From: an uncultured Bacilli bacterium
GTDB lineage: Bacteria > Bacillota_I > Bacilli_A > RFN20 > CAG-826
Assembly: GCA_944363565.1 (NCBI GenBank)
Contig: CALVUI010000001.1
Location: forward strand, 248,001-312,000
Length of the DNA stretch: 64,000 nt
Direction of reading: 5' to 3'
The notes under the pieces were generated by a model. That model worked only from the letters and a program-made list of their open reading frames with translations. It was not told the origin of the DNA and did no database searches. The translations under genes were made by a program, and so were the position numbers. This document shows, in pieces, positions 7,460 to 16,778 of this stretch. Each line of letters begins with the position of its first letter. Positions within the stretch are counted from its first letter, which is position 1.

Positions 7460-9445
7460 ATGGCCTTCGGCATTCTCTACGATTTCTTGATGGGCCAAAC
7501 CATCGAGGCTTACAAGTACTTCGGAGCCCATTTCGGGGTCAGGGAGCGGCGCGAGGGGCGCAAGGTAATCAAGGAAGAAGGGGTCTATTTCCGCCTCTAT
7601 GCCCCGATGGCCGAGGACGTTTCGGTGATCGGGGAATGGAACAACTGGGACGTCCGGGTCAACAAGATGGAGAAGATCGACGAATGCGGGGCCTTTGAGT
7701 GCTTCGTGCCCGGTCTCACCGACTACCAGAGCTACAAGTTCCACTTCAAAAACGCCCGCGGGGAATACGTCGACAAGGCCGACCCCTTCGCCTTCTATAG
7801 CGAGTACCGGCCCCAGACCTGCTCCCGCCTCTTCAACATCGAAAACTTCGCCTGGCATGACGAAAAGCACATGAAGAGCCGGGACCGGAACTTCGATAAG
7901 CCGATGGCCATCTACGAGGTCCACCTCGGGTCCTGGAAGGGCAAGGTCGACGGCCGCTACCTCTCCTATGAGGAGATCGCCGACTACCTCATTCCCTATC
8001 TCGACGAAACCGGCTACACCCATGTCGAGATCATGCCGATCACCCAATATCCCTTCGACGGGAGCTGGGGCTACCAGGCCACCGGTTTCTATTCCGTCGA
8101 CAGTCGCTATGGCAACCCCTTCCAACTGATGAGCTTCGTCGACCGCATGCACCAGGCCGGCTATGGGGTCATCCTCGACTTCGCCCCGGTCCACTTCGCG
8201 ACCGACTACTTCGCCTTAAGGGAATTCGACGGGACCTGTCTCTATGAATATAGCGACCCCCGCCACACTATCTCGCCTTGGGGCAGCGCCCAGTTCGACC
8301 TCGGGAAGGATCCGGTCCGGAGCTTCCTGATGTCGGCGATGGGCTACTTCCTGGATTACTTCCACTTCGACGGGATCAGGATCGACGCCGTCAGCAACAT
8401 CGTCTATTGGGACGGGAACAAGAACAACGGCGAGAACACCGGTTCCACCGAATTCATCAGGCGTCTCAACGGGAAGATCCATTACAAGCACCCCGACGTC
8501 ATGATGATCGCCGAGGACTCGACCGACTTCCAAGGGGTGACCAAGCCCCTCGAATACGGGGGTCTGGGCTTCGACTACAAGTGGGATCTGGGCTGGATGA
8601 ACGATACCCTCAAGTACTATTCCAAGGACCCGGTCTACAAGAAATGGGAACATAACAAGCTCACCTTCTCGATGGCCTACTTCTATAGTGAGAATTTCTT
8701 GCTCCCCCTCAGCCACGACGAAGTGGTCCACGGAAAAGGCACCATCATCAACAAGATGTGGGGCGACTACGACACCAAGTTCGCCTTGGTCCGCAACCTT
8801 TATACCTACCAATACGGCCATCCGGGCAAGAAACTCTCCTTCATGGGGAACGAATTGGCCAGCTTCGACGAGTGGAACGAGCAGAGGTCCCTGCCTTGGA
8901 ACCTCCTTTCCTATCCCAAGCATGACTCCGTCAAGCGGCTAGTTAGGGATTTGAATCTCATCTACCGGGCCGAGAAGGCCATGCACTTCGAGGAATACAA
9001 TCCCGCCCACTTCCAGTGGACCTTGGTCGACAACGCCGACCAGTCGGTCTTCGCCTTCCAGCGGACGGTCGGGGACAGTGACTTGGTCTTCGTCTTCAAC
9101 ATGACCGGCAACTGGTACGAGTACTACGACATCCCGGTCATGCACGAGGGGACCTACGAGGAACTCTTCAATAGCGACAAGGACGTCTACGGGGGTTGGA
9201 ACCAATATAACGGCCTTCCGATGGAGACCGCCCCGGGCGGACCCGAGAACCGGCCCTACCACGTCACCATCAAGCTCGGTGGCTACTGCGCCCTCATCCT
9301 GAAGCGCAAGGTCGAAAAGAAGGAAGAGGAAAAGGTCGAGGAAAAGAAACCCGCCAAAAAGACCACGAAAACCAAAAAGGACACCGGTGGTGTCAAGAAA
9401 ACGCCTACCAAACGGAAGGCTACCGCCAAGAAGAAGGCCCAATAG
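7460..9445 (+). CDS. glgB: 1,4-alpha-glucan branching enzyme with lysine-rich tail
   Basis: A 661-residue GH13 branching enzyme that makes the alpha-1,6 branches of glycogen. An N-terminal CBM48 domain (about 35-125, EDVSVIGEWNNW) precedes the barrel. The four GH13 regions are DFAPVHF (about 239), GIRIDAVSNI with the nucleophile Asp (about 311), MMIAEDST with the acid Glu (about 351), and LSHDEVVHG (about 418). The last 45 or so residues are an unusual charged extension rich in Lys, Glu and Thr (KKEEEKVEEKKPAKKTTKT and onward), beyond the usual end of the enzyme. Ribosome site AGGAGGATATAGC before ATG. First gene of glgB-glgP-dut, 20 bases before glgP. Confidence 0.95.
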   Translation: MAFGILYDFLMGQTIEAYKYFGAHFGVRERREGRKVIKEEGVYFRLYAPMAEDVSVIGEWNNWDVRVNKMEKIDECGAFECFVPGLTDYQSYKFHFKNARGEYVDKADPFAFYSEYRPQTCSRLFNIENFAWHDEKHMKSRDRNFDKPMAIYEVHLGSWKGKVDGRYLSYEEIADYLIPYLDETGYTHVEIMPITQYPFDGSWGYQATGFYSVDSRYGNPFQLMSFVDRMHQAGYGVILDFAPVHFATDYFALREFDGTCLYEYSDPRHTISPWGSAQFDLGKDPVRSFLMSAMGYFLDYFHFDGIRIDAVSNIVYWDGNKNNGENTGSTEFIRRLNGKIHYKHPDVMMIAEDSTDFQGVTKPLEYGGLGFDYKWDLGWMNDTLKYYSKDPVYKKWEHNKLTFSMAYFYSENFLLPLSHDEVVHGKGTIINKMWGDYDTKFALVRNLYTYQYGHPGKKLSFMGNELASFDEWNEQRSLPWNLLSYPKHDSVKRLVRDLNLIYRAEKAMHFEEYNPAHFQWTLVDNADQSVFAFQRTVGDSDLVFVFNMTGNWYEYYDIPVMHEGTYEELFNSDKDVYGGWNQYNGLPMETAPGGPENRPYHVTIKLGGYCALILKRKVEKKEEEKVEEKKPAKKTTKTKKDTGGVKKTPTKRKATAKKKAQ

Positions 9446-9465
9446 AAAGACGAAAGAGGATACCC

Positions 9466-11877
9466 ATGTTCAACAACAAACTAGACTTCAAACAGGAATT
9501 CGAGCGCCGGCTCAGCGAAAAGTACGGCCGCACCGTCCCCGATAGCCACGTCACCGAACAGTACGACGTCCTGGGGGAGATGGTCCGCGACTACGCCGGC
9601 TACTATTGGCGCAACTGCCGCAGCGATCTCGTCGACCACAAGCGGAAACAGGTCATCTACTTCTCGATGGAGTTCCTTATCGGCCGCCTCCTCGTCAACA
9701 ACATGATGAACCTCGGGATCTACAAGGTAGCCCGGGACGGCCTCGCCGATCTAGGCATCGACATCCATACCCTTGAGGAGATGGAAAGCGACGCCGGCCT
9801 CGGAAACGGGGGCCTCGGGCGTCTGGCCGCCTGCTTCTTGGATTCGGCCGCCTCCCTTTCCTACCCGGTCCACGGGAACACCATCCGTTACGAATACGGC
9901 TTCTTCCGCCAGAAGATCGTGAACGGCGAGCAGGTCGAACTACCTGACCAGTGGCTTTCCAACGGCTTCGTCTTCGAGGTCCGCAAACCCAAGCATGCCG
10001 TCGAAGTCCAGTTCGGGGGCAATGCCGAAACCTATTTGAAGCCCAACGGCGAATATGCCCTTAGGACCGTCAATGCCACCTCGGTCAGGGCCGTCCCTTA
10101 TGACGTCTCGGTCCCGGGTTACCGCAACGGGGTCGCCAATACCCTCCGCCTCTGGAGCGCCGAACCCAGCGAAAACAACCTCCCGGCCAACGTCGGCTTC
10201 GAGCAGTACCTCGCCACCCTCAAGGAGCTTTGCTTCGGCCTATATCCCGACGATTCGACCGAACACGGGCGGATGCTGCGCCTACGCCAACAGTACTTCT
10301 TGGTCTCGGCTGGCCTTCAAAGCGCGATGCGCGGCCATATGCGGCGCTTCGGGAACCTCGACAAGTTCTACGAATCCTATTGCTTCCAGCTCAACGACAC
10401 CCATCCGATTTTGGCCATTCCCGAGATGATGCGCCTCTTGATGGACGAATACGGCTACGGCTGGGACGAGGCCTGGAGCCAGGTCGGGAAGTCGATCGCC
10501 TACACCAACCACACGGTGATGCCGGAAGCCCTTGAAAGGTGGCCGGTCAACTACGTCCAGTCCTTGCTTCCTAGGATCTACATGATCATCGAGGAGATCA
10601 ACCGCCGCTTCAACGCCTACATGAACGAGAAGGGGGTCAGCGGCCAGGACCGTTACGAGATGATGATCATCAAAGACGGCCAGATCCACATGACCAACAT
10701 GGCCATCTACGCCGGCTTCTCGGTCAACGGGGTGGCCAAGATCCATACCGAGATCCTCGAAAAGCAGACCTTCCGGGCCTTCTATGCCCTCTTCCCCGAG
10801 AAGTTCAACAACAAGACCAACGGGGTCACCCACCGCCGGTGGCTCTTAAACTGCAACGAAGGCCTCTCCAAGCTCATCACCGAGCGGATCGGGGAGGGCT
10901 GGATCCGCGACTTCTCGAAGATCAAGGACCTCTTGCCCTACGCGAGTGACAAGGCGACCCAAACCGCCTTCCTCGAGTCCAAACATGCCTCGAAGGTGGC
11001 CTTCGCCCGCTTCATCGAGGGCTATAGCGGACTCACCATCGATCCCGATTCGATCTTCGATACCCAGATCAAGCGCCTCCACGCCTACAAGCGCCAACTT
11101 CTGAACGTCTTCCGCATCATGTACCTCTACCTGAAGTACAAGGAGGATCCCTCTTCCTTCAAGATGGTGCCCCATACCTTCATCTTCGGGGCCAAGGCCG
11201 CCCCGAGCTACGTCTACGCCAAGCGGATCATCGAATTGATCCTCTCGGTGGCCGACGTCGTCAACAACGACCCCGGCTTCTCGAAGTTCGCCAAGGTCCT
11301 CTTCGTCGGAAACTACGGGGTCTCCTTGGCCGAGAAGATCATTCCGGCCAGCGACATCAGCGAGCAGATCTCGACCGCCGGCAAGGAAGCCAGCGGCACT
11401 TCGAACATGAAGCTGATGATGAACGGGGCCATTACCCTTGGGACCCTCGACGGGGCCAACATCGAAATCGCCAAGGCGGCCGGGAAGGAAAACGCCGTCA
11501 TCTTCGGTCTGACCGAGGAAGAGGTCCAGGCCCATGTCGAAAAGGGCGACTACAACCCCTGGGACCTCTACAACTCCGACCCGCGTCTCAAGGCCGTCCT
11601 CGATAGCTTGACCGGCGGCCCCTGGGCCAAGGGCGACCGTTACCGCCTGATCTTCGACGAGGTCATGCACGGGGACCAGTACTTCATCCTGGCCGACTTC
11701 GATGCCTACCTCAAGGCCGCCGACAAGGCCGAGAAGCTCTACGTCAATCCTCTTGCTTGGGCCAAGAGCTGCCTCATCAACATCGCCTCGAGCGGCTACT
11801 TCACCAGCGACCGGACGATCGAGGAGTACAACCGCGACATCTGGCACCTCAGCAAGTACAAAGTGGACGAAGAATGA
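9466..11877 (+). CDS. glgP: Glycogen/maltodextrin phosphorylase
   Basis: An 803-residue GT35 phosphorylase that releases glucose-1-phosphate from alpha-1,4-glucans with pyridoxal phosphate. The N-terminal part shows ESDAGLGNGGLGRLAACFLD, the phosphate and glucan cleft residues, and the C-terminal part EASGTSNMKLMMNGA, whose Lys binds the cofactor (near residue 650). Length is normal for the family. Ribosome site AAAGAGGATACCC before ATG; the stop overlaps the next start (ATGA). Directly after glgB, so synthesis and breakdown enzymes are made together. Confidence 0.97.
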   Translation: MFNNKLDFKQEFERRLSEKYGRTVPDSHVTEQYDVLGEMVRDYAGYYWRNCRSDLVDHKRKQVIYFSMEFLIGRLLVNNMMNLGIYKVARDGLADLGIDIHTLEEMESDAGLGNGGLGRLAACFLDSAASLSYPVHGNTIRYEYGFFRQKIVNGEQVELPDQWLSNGFVFEVRKPKHAVEVQFGGNAETYLKPNGEYALRTVNATSVRAVPYDVSVPGYRNGVANTLRLWSAEPSENNLPANVGFEQYLATLKELCFGLYPDDSTEHGRMLRLRQQYFLVSAGLQSAMRGHMRRFGNLDKFYESYCFQLNDTHPILAIPEMMRLLMDEYGYGWDEAWSQVGKSIAYTNHTVMPEALERWPVNYVQSLLPRIYMIIEEINRRFNAYMNEKGVSGQDRYEMMIIKDGQIHMTNMAIYAGFSVNGVAKIHTEILEKQTFRAFYALFPEKFNNKTNGVTHRRWLLNCNEGLSKLITERIGEGWIRDFSKIKDLLPYASDKATQTAFLESKHASKVAFARFIEGYSGLTIDPDSIFDTQIKRLHAYKRQLLNVFRIMYLYLKYKEDPSSFKMVPHTFIFGAKAAPSYVYAKRIIELILSVADVVNNDPGFSKFAKVLFVGNYGVSLAEKIIPASDISEQISTAGKEASGTSNMKLMMNGAITLGTLDGANIEIAKAAGKENAVIFGLTEEEVQAHVEKGDYNPWDLYNSDPRLKAVLDSLTGGPWAKGDRYRLIFDEVMHGDQYFILADFDAYLKAADKAEKLYVNPLAWAKSCLINIASSGYFTSDRTIEEYNRDIWHLSKYKVDEE

Positions 11878-12371
11878 AGTTCGACCTCACGCCCCTTCTT
11901 GAGAAGCAAAAGGCCCTCGACGAGGAAATCGCGAGACGCCACGAGGTGACCTACGCCTCGACGCTTAGCCGCCGCTTCCTAGCCCTCTACGTCGAACTCG
12001 GGGAGTTGGCCAATGCCACCCGTTGCTTCAAGTACTGGAGCCTCAAGAAAAGCGAGCCCCGGGCCGTCGTCCTCGACGAATACGCCGACGGGCTCCACTT
12101 CTTGCTTAGTCTTGCGGTGATGCTTGATTTCTCCCATTGTTCCTACGAAGGGGAGGGCTTCCAGCCCTACTTCGATCTGACCGAGGGCTTCCTTTCGGTC
12201 TACGCCCTTTACGAGGATCTTAGGAAGAACTTCGACAAGAAACATTGGATCGAGGCCATGGAGGGCTATGTCCGCCTCCTTTTGACTTTGGGTTATGGCA
12301 TCGAAGAGGCCTTCGAGGCCTATGACGCCAAGATGGCGGTCAACCTCCACCGCCAGGAAAGCGGGTACTGA
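11874..12371 (+). CDS. dUTPase, dimeric (MazG-fold) type
   Basis: A 165-residue all-helical protein of the dUTPase_2 family, hydrolysing dUTP (and often dUDP) to dUMP and so keeping uracil out of DNA. Metal-binding signature: ELGELANATRCFKYW (ExxE type, residues about 43-57) and DEYADGLHFLLSL (ExxD type, about 70). Its ATG overlaps the glgP stop by four bases, so it is translated from the glycogen mRNA although the functions are unrelated. Confidence 0.8.
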   Translation: MKFDLTPLLEKQKALDEEIARRHEVTYASTLSRRFLALYVELGELANATRCFKYWSLKKSEPRAVVLDEYADGLHFLLSLAVMLDFSHCSYEGEGFQPYFDLTEGFLSVYALYEDLRKNFDKKHWIEAMEGYVRLLLTLGYGIEEAFEAYDAKMAVNLHRQESGY

Positions 12372-12853
12372 TGCCGCGCGTCGATGATCCCAAGGCTTAT
12401 TTGGAAAAAGAGGCGAGGGAAGAGGAACTAAAAGAGAATAAGCCCGACCGCCGCTTCCTTTATAAGAAGATCTACGGCTTTTCCATGGCCGGCCTATATT
12501 TAGCCGCAAGCCTAACTTGCCTTTTGGCCCCTTTGTTTACCATCGAAGGGGGCTATGGGGCCTTGGTCTCTTCCCTAAGCGTCCTTCCTTGGTATGTCAT
12601 CCTCTTCGGCTTCTTGTTCGTCGCCTATTATCTCTTCATCGCCGGGCGTTTCCTTCTATCCTCCCTCGTCAAGTTCGAGGAAGGGGAGAAGAAGAGTTTC
12701 TTCTCCTACGTCTTCGCCAGCGGAGGCGGCTTGGTCTTCACGATCTTGCTCGGGGCCTCCGAAAACGTCCCGGCCATGATCCTCTCCATCTGCTTAGCCG
12801 GTTTCTCCCTCCTCTTCCTCTATCTCGACTTCAAATTGTTCTGGGATCTCTAG
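12371..12853 (+). CDS. Small membrane protein, unknown
   Basis: 160 residues: a charged N-terminal tail of about 35 residues, then four likely membrane helices (about 36-56, 67-95, 110-128, 132-155). Starts on the last base of the dUTPase stop, so it belongs to the same operon; a terminator follows 25 bases later. I recognise no family motif. Confidence 0.75.
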   Translation: MPRVDDPKAYLEKEAREEELKENKPDRRFLYKKIYGFSMAGLYLAASLTCLLAPLFTIEGGYGALVSSLSVLPWYVILFGFLFVAYYLFIAGRFLLSSLVKFEEGEKKSFFSYVFASGGGLVFTILLGASENVPAMILSICLAGFSLLFLYLDFKLFWDL

Positions 12854-12875
12854 TCCGACGGCAGTCCAAAGAATG

Positions 12876-12906
12876 AAAAAGCCCCGTCTGGGGCCTTTTC
12901 TTTTGC
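12876..12906 (+). terminator. Rho-independent terminator of the glg operon
   Basis: Stem GCCCC (12881-12885) with GGGGC (12890-12894), loop GTCT, A-run before and CTTTTCTTTT after. Confidence 0.85.
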
Positions 12907-13020
12907 TCTATCGGACTTTTGCGGGGTTTTTGTCAATCGCGAATTGTTTTGGGGTGCGTTTAGAAATGGCGGTGTGCCTCTCAAGACCGGCGAGCCCGTG
13001 AACGACCTCACCCTTCCCGC

Positions 13021-14922
13021 TTAATCCTTCGAAAGTTGGAGTTGACTATCGATGTCGAGGTTTTTGAATTGGTTGGTGTAGAGCTCGTAGTAACGGCCCT
13101 TCTTGGCCATCAAAGAAGCGTGGTTCCCGTCTTCGACGATGCTCCCGTGGTCCATGACCAAGATCCGGTCGCAGTGGACGATGGTGGAGAGACGGTGGGC
13201 GATGACGATCGAGGTCCGGCCCTTCAATAGCTCGGCGGTCGCCCTTTGGACCAGGGCCTCGGTCTCGGTATCGATGGAAGAAGTGGCCTCGTCGAGGATG
13301 AGGATCTCCGGGTTCCTGATCAAGGCCCGGGCGAAGCTGATCAGTTGCTTCTGGCCCTGGGAGAGGGTGCCGCCCCCGTCTTCGAGATCGGTGTCGTAGC
13401 CCTTTTCTTGTTTCATTATGAAGTCGTCGATGCCGACGATTTTCGCCGCCCTCCTCGCTTCTTCATAGGAAGCATCGAGGCGGCCGTAGACGATGTTATG
13501 GAAATAGGTGTCGCTGAAGACGAAGGGGGTCTGCTGGACGTAGCCGATGTGGTTGCGGAGCCACCCGAGGCTTTTGGTCCGGTAGTCTTCCCCGCCGATC
13601 AAAATCCGTCCCTTCTTGGGTTGGTAGAAACGACACAAAAGGTTGACCAAGGTGGTTTTCCCGGAGCCCGTTTCCCCGACGATGGCTAAAGACGTCCCTT
13701 CCTTGATTCTCAGATTCAGGGGATGGAGGACCTCGGGTCCCTCGCCGTAGGCGAAGGAGACGTTTTCGTATTCGATGTCGCCCCTCAGGGGTTCGTCTTT
13801 GGCGGCGGCCTTTTCCTCGAAGAGGGTTCCGTATTTTTCGATGACCTCTGGCGTATCCACGATGTCGATCTTGGCATCGAGGATCTGCATGACCTTCTCG
13901 GCCCCGGCCTGGGTCGAGAGGAATTCCCCGAAGATCTCGCTTAGGGACTGGAGGGGGGAGAAGATGTTGGCGGAGAAGGAGATGAAGAGGATGAGGGTCG
14001 AGATGACGACCGCGGTTTCCCGTTGGTCGTAGAAGAGGCCGTAGAACATGAGGGCGGCCGTCACACTCGAGCCGAGGAAGGAGACGAAGGGTTGGAAGAA
14101 GGCATCCATCCGCATGGCCCTGAAGCGCTTATTGGCGATGTCGTCGGTCACCTCCTGGGCTTCCCTCGCGGCCTCTTCCTCGATCCCGAGGGTCTTGATG
14201 GTCTTGGCCCCCTCGATCGATTCGGCCAGCCAGCCGACGTAGTGGCTGTAGGCGTTGCGGGCCTTCCGGTGCCTCCTAAGCTGGATCCTTTGGAAGAAGG
14301 GGAGGATCAGGACCATGAGGGGGACCGAGGCGAAGACGATGAGGCCGTAGAGCCAGTTGACGGAAAACATGGTCGCGACCGTGAAGGCGAGGTTCCCGAT
14401 GGCCCAGACGATCTGGATGACGCCCCAACTGAGGACGTCCCCGAGGGCCGAGGTGTCGTTGTTGAGCCTCGCCACCAGCCAGCCCGAAGAGACCTTGTCG
14501 AAGTAGGAAAAGGAGAGTTCCTGGATCTTCTTGAAGCCGTCGCGGCGGAGGGCCACCATCACCTTCATTCCGATGTAGTTGGTAAGGAAGAAGGTAAAGA
14601 AGATCATCAGGGCCCTGATCAAAAGCATGACCACCAGGGTAAGGGCGTAGCTCCAGAATTCGAAGGTGACCTTGATCCCGAAGATGAACTCGACCGGGAT
14701 CTCGACCGAAAAGACATCGGGGGCGAGGCTCCCCGATTCGGCGGCGGCGATGGCCCCGGCGTTCATGACCGGGACGAAGCTCGAATCGTAGAAGGTCGTG
14801 AATAGAAGGGTCAGAAAGAGGGCAATCAAAAGGGGCCAGCTCTCCATCGCGTATTCGAGGACCCGACCCCAAACCGAAAGGTTGAACTTCTCGGGCAGGG
14901 CTTCTTCTTCGTAGGCTTTCAT
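13021..14922 (-). CDS. Heterodimeric ABC exporter, consensus Walker B subunit
   Basis: A 633-residue exporter half with an N-terminal six-helix membrane domain (about 20-345, including a long outer loop around 50-85) and a C-terminal ATPase: Walker A GETGSGKTT, signature LSQGQKQLISFARAL, Walker B ILILDEATSS with catalytic Glu, H-loop IAHRLST. The signature is LSQGQ, not LSGGQ; this off-consensus signature faces the partner subunit's altered Walker B (see 14919-16775), the known arrangement of one degenerate and one working site. Overlaps its partner by ATGA. Substrate unknown (drug, lipid or peptide). Confidence 0.93.
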   Translation of the reverse strand: MKAYEEEALPEKFNLSVWGRVLEYAMESWPLLIALFLTLLFTTFYDSSFVPVMNAGAIAAAESGSLAPDVFSVEIPVEFIFGIKVTFEFWSYALTLVVMLLIRALMIFFTFFLTNYIGMKVMVALRRDGFKKIQELSFSYFDKVSSGWLVARLNNDTSALGDVLSWGVIQIVWAIGNLAFTVATMFSVNWLYGLIVFASVPLMVLILPFFQRIQLRRHRKARNAYSHYVGWLAESIEGAKTIKTLGIEEEAAREAQEVTDDIANKRFRAMRMDAFFQPFVSFLGSSVTAALMFYGLFYDQRETAVVISTLILFISFSANIFSPLQSLSEIFGEFLSTQAGAEKVMQILDAKIDIVDTPEVIEKYGTLFEEKAAAKDEPLRGDIEYENVSFAYGEGPEVLHPLNLRIKEGTSLAIVGETGSGKTTLVNLLCRFYQPKKGRILIGGEDYRTKSLGWLRNHIGYVQQTPFVFSDTYFHNIVYGRLDASYEEARRAAKIVGIDDFIMKQEKGYDTDLEDGGGTLSQGQKQLISFARALIRNPEILILDEATSSIDTETEALVQRATAELLKGRTSIVIAHRLSTIVHCDRILVMDHGSIVEDGNHASLMAKKGRYYELYTNQFKNLDIDSQLQLSKD

Positions 14923-16775
14923 TCCATGCTCTCCTGGATGGCGGCGATGCGGGCGTAGAGCCCGTCCTTCTTCCTTAGTTCCTCATGGGTCCCGGCCTCA
15001 CTTATCAGCCCGTCTTCCAAGACGAGGATGAGGTCGGCGTCCTTGGCGGTCGCCACCCGGTGGGTGACGATGAAGGAGGTCGGTTTCTTGGCCCGGTGTT
15101 TCAAATTGGTCCTGATCCTGAGGTCGGTCTCGGTATCGACGGCCGAAAGGGAGTCGTCGAAGATGAGGACCGGGGCCTCGGAGACCAAGGTCCTGGCGAT
15201 GGCCACCCGTTGGCGTTGCCCGCCCGAAAGGGTCGAGCCCCGTTCCCCGACCGGGGTGTCGTAGCCTTCCTTGAAGCCCATGATGGTCTCGTCGACCGCC
15301 GCCATCTTGGCGGCCCTCCTGACTTCCTCGAGGCCGAGGTTAGGCCTCGCGATCCTGATGTTTTCGGCCACCGAGCGGGAGAAGAGGAAGGGATCCTGGA
15401 GGACGGGGACGACCTTGGTCCTCAGATAATCCTTCCTGATGTCCTTGAGTTCGACCCCGTCAAGGTAGATGTGGCCCCCCGTGTAGTCATAGAGGCGGTC
15501 GAGGAGGCCGGTCAGGGTCGACTTGCCGCTGCCGGTCTTGCCCATGACGGCGACCGACATCCCGGGCTTGACCTCGAAGCTGATGTCCTTCAGGACCGCG
15601 GTGTCCCCGTCGAGATAGTCGAAACGGACGTGGTCGAAGACGAAACGGCCCTTGATCTCTGGGGTCAGTCCCGACTTTCTGTCCTCTTCTTCGACGTCGT
15701 AGATGAGACGGACCCGGTCGCCGGAGGCCATGTATTGGCCGAGGTTGCTGAGGACGCTGGCCAGGTCCCGGAGGGGCCAGACCATCATCTCGATGAAGGT
15801 GAAGGTGATGTAGAGGGTCCCGGCCGAGACTTCGCCAAGCAAGGTCAGGTAGAGGGCATAGAGGAGGGAGACGGCCTTAGAAAGGAAGACGAGGATGTCG
15901 CTGGAGGAAAAGAAGAAGGAGGAAAGGAGGCGCCAGGAGATGAAGCGCTCCCGGTAGACACCGAGTTTTTCTTCGAACTGTGCCAACTCGAGGTTTTCGT
16001 TGTGGAAGGCCTTGACGGTCCGGGCCGATTCGAGGTTTTCGGCGATTTCCTCGGTCAGTCTGGCTTCGGCTTCGTCGGTGGAGCGGTAGCGTTTCCTCAC
16101 CTTCTTGATGAGGAAGAAGCTATAGAGGAAGAGGAGGGGCAAAAAGGACAGGGAGACGAGGGCGAGGCGGTAGTCGATGGAAAAGAGGATGGTGGAGGCG
16201 AGAACCACGACGTCGAAGCAATAGAAGAGGAGGGAGACGTCCCCGATCAGGAAGCGTCTTAAGACGTCGAGGTCGCGGGTGCAGGTCTGGATGAGGTCGC
16301 CGGAACGGTGGCCCTTGAAGTAGTCATAGGGGAGTTGGACCAAGCGGACGAAGATCCTTAGCTGCATGTCCTGGTTGATGCGGCTCGAGGTATAGGACCT
16401 AAGGAGCATCCGTAGGGAGGAAAACCCGGCGGAGAGCAAAGCGGAAACCAATAAGGCCACCGGGAGGATCCAGAGGGTCGAGCAGAGGTAGTCGGGACCC
16501 TTTCCGCCCGAAAGGAGGTCGACGACGAAGACCTCGATGTAGAAGGTTTCCCCCTTTAGGACTTCGGGACCCGAAAGGGCGTCCACCATGACCTTCGAGA
16601 GGAAGGTGGTGAAGACGGAAAAGAAGACCATTAAGAACTGGAGGAGGAAGTTGAGGACGTAGAGGAGGTGGTGTCCGCGCGTGAGATCGTAAAGGAGGGC
16701 GAGCAGTTTCTTCACCCCTTCAGTTTGGCCTTTTGGTTTTTCCTTCTCAAGAGGGGCCCGGGTTTTTATCATCAT
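14919..16775 (-). CDS. Heterodimeric ABC exporter, degenerate-site subunit
   Basis: Partner half-transporter, 618 residues: membrane domain (about 25-330) and ATPase with Walker A GKTGSGKST, signature [15 protein letters not shown], and Walker B VLIFDDSLSAVDT, where the catalytic Glu is replaced by Asp. That substitution is typical of the non-hydrolysing site in heterodimeric exporters such as BmrCD or TM287/288. The start is uncertain: ATG 16775 has no ribosome site and lies three bases from the divergent ATG 16779; a GTG at 16715 (VKKLLALLYD) is an alternative. Confidence 0.92.
   Translation of the reverse strand: MMIKTRAPLEKEKPKGQTEGVKKLLALLYDLTRGHHLLYVLNFLLQFLMVFFSVFTTFLSKVMVDALSGPEVLKGETFYIEVFVVDLLSGGKGPDYLCSTLWILPVALLVSALLSAGFSSLRMLLRSYTSSRINQDMQLRIFVRLVQLPYDYFKGHRSGDLIQTCTRDLDVLRRFLIGDVSLLFYCFDVVVLASTILFSIDYRLALVSLSFLPLLFLYSFFLIKKVRKRYRSTDEAEARLTEEIAENLESARTVKAFHNENLELAQFEEKLGVYRERFISWRLLSSFFFSSSDILVFLSKAVSLLYALYLTLLGEVSAGTLYITFTFIEMMVWPLRDLASVLSNLGQYMASGDRVRLIYDVEEEDRKSGLTPEIKGRFVFDHVRFDYLDGDTAVLKDISFEVKPGMSVAVMGKTGSGKSTLTGLLDRLYDYTGGHIYLDGVELKDIRKDYLRTKVVPVLQDPFLFSRSVAENIRIARPNLGLEEVRRAAKMAAVDETIMGFKEGYDTPVGERGSTLSGGQRQRVAIARTLVSEAPVLIFDDSLSAVDTETDLRIRTNLKHRAKKPTSFIVTHRVATAKDADLILVLEDGLISEAGTHEELRKKDGLYARIAAIQESME
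16767..16772 (+). promoter_or_regulatory. -10 box, leaderless type
   Basis: TATCAT ends 6 bases before ATG 16779; no ribosome site between. It lies inside the annotated first codons of the opposite-strand ABC gene. Confidence 0.5.
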
Positions 16776-16778
16776 TCC

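Noticed and set aside
10846-11847. Open frame of 333 codons opposite glgP
   Set aside because: Antisense shadow of a strongly conserved enzyme; no start signal and biased composition.
14985-16262. Open frame of 425 codons opposite the ABC exporter
   Set aside because: Low-complexity Asp/Glu/Gly/Val translation typical of the antisense of a GC-rich gene; the minus-strand gene has all ABC motifs.
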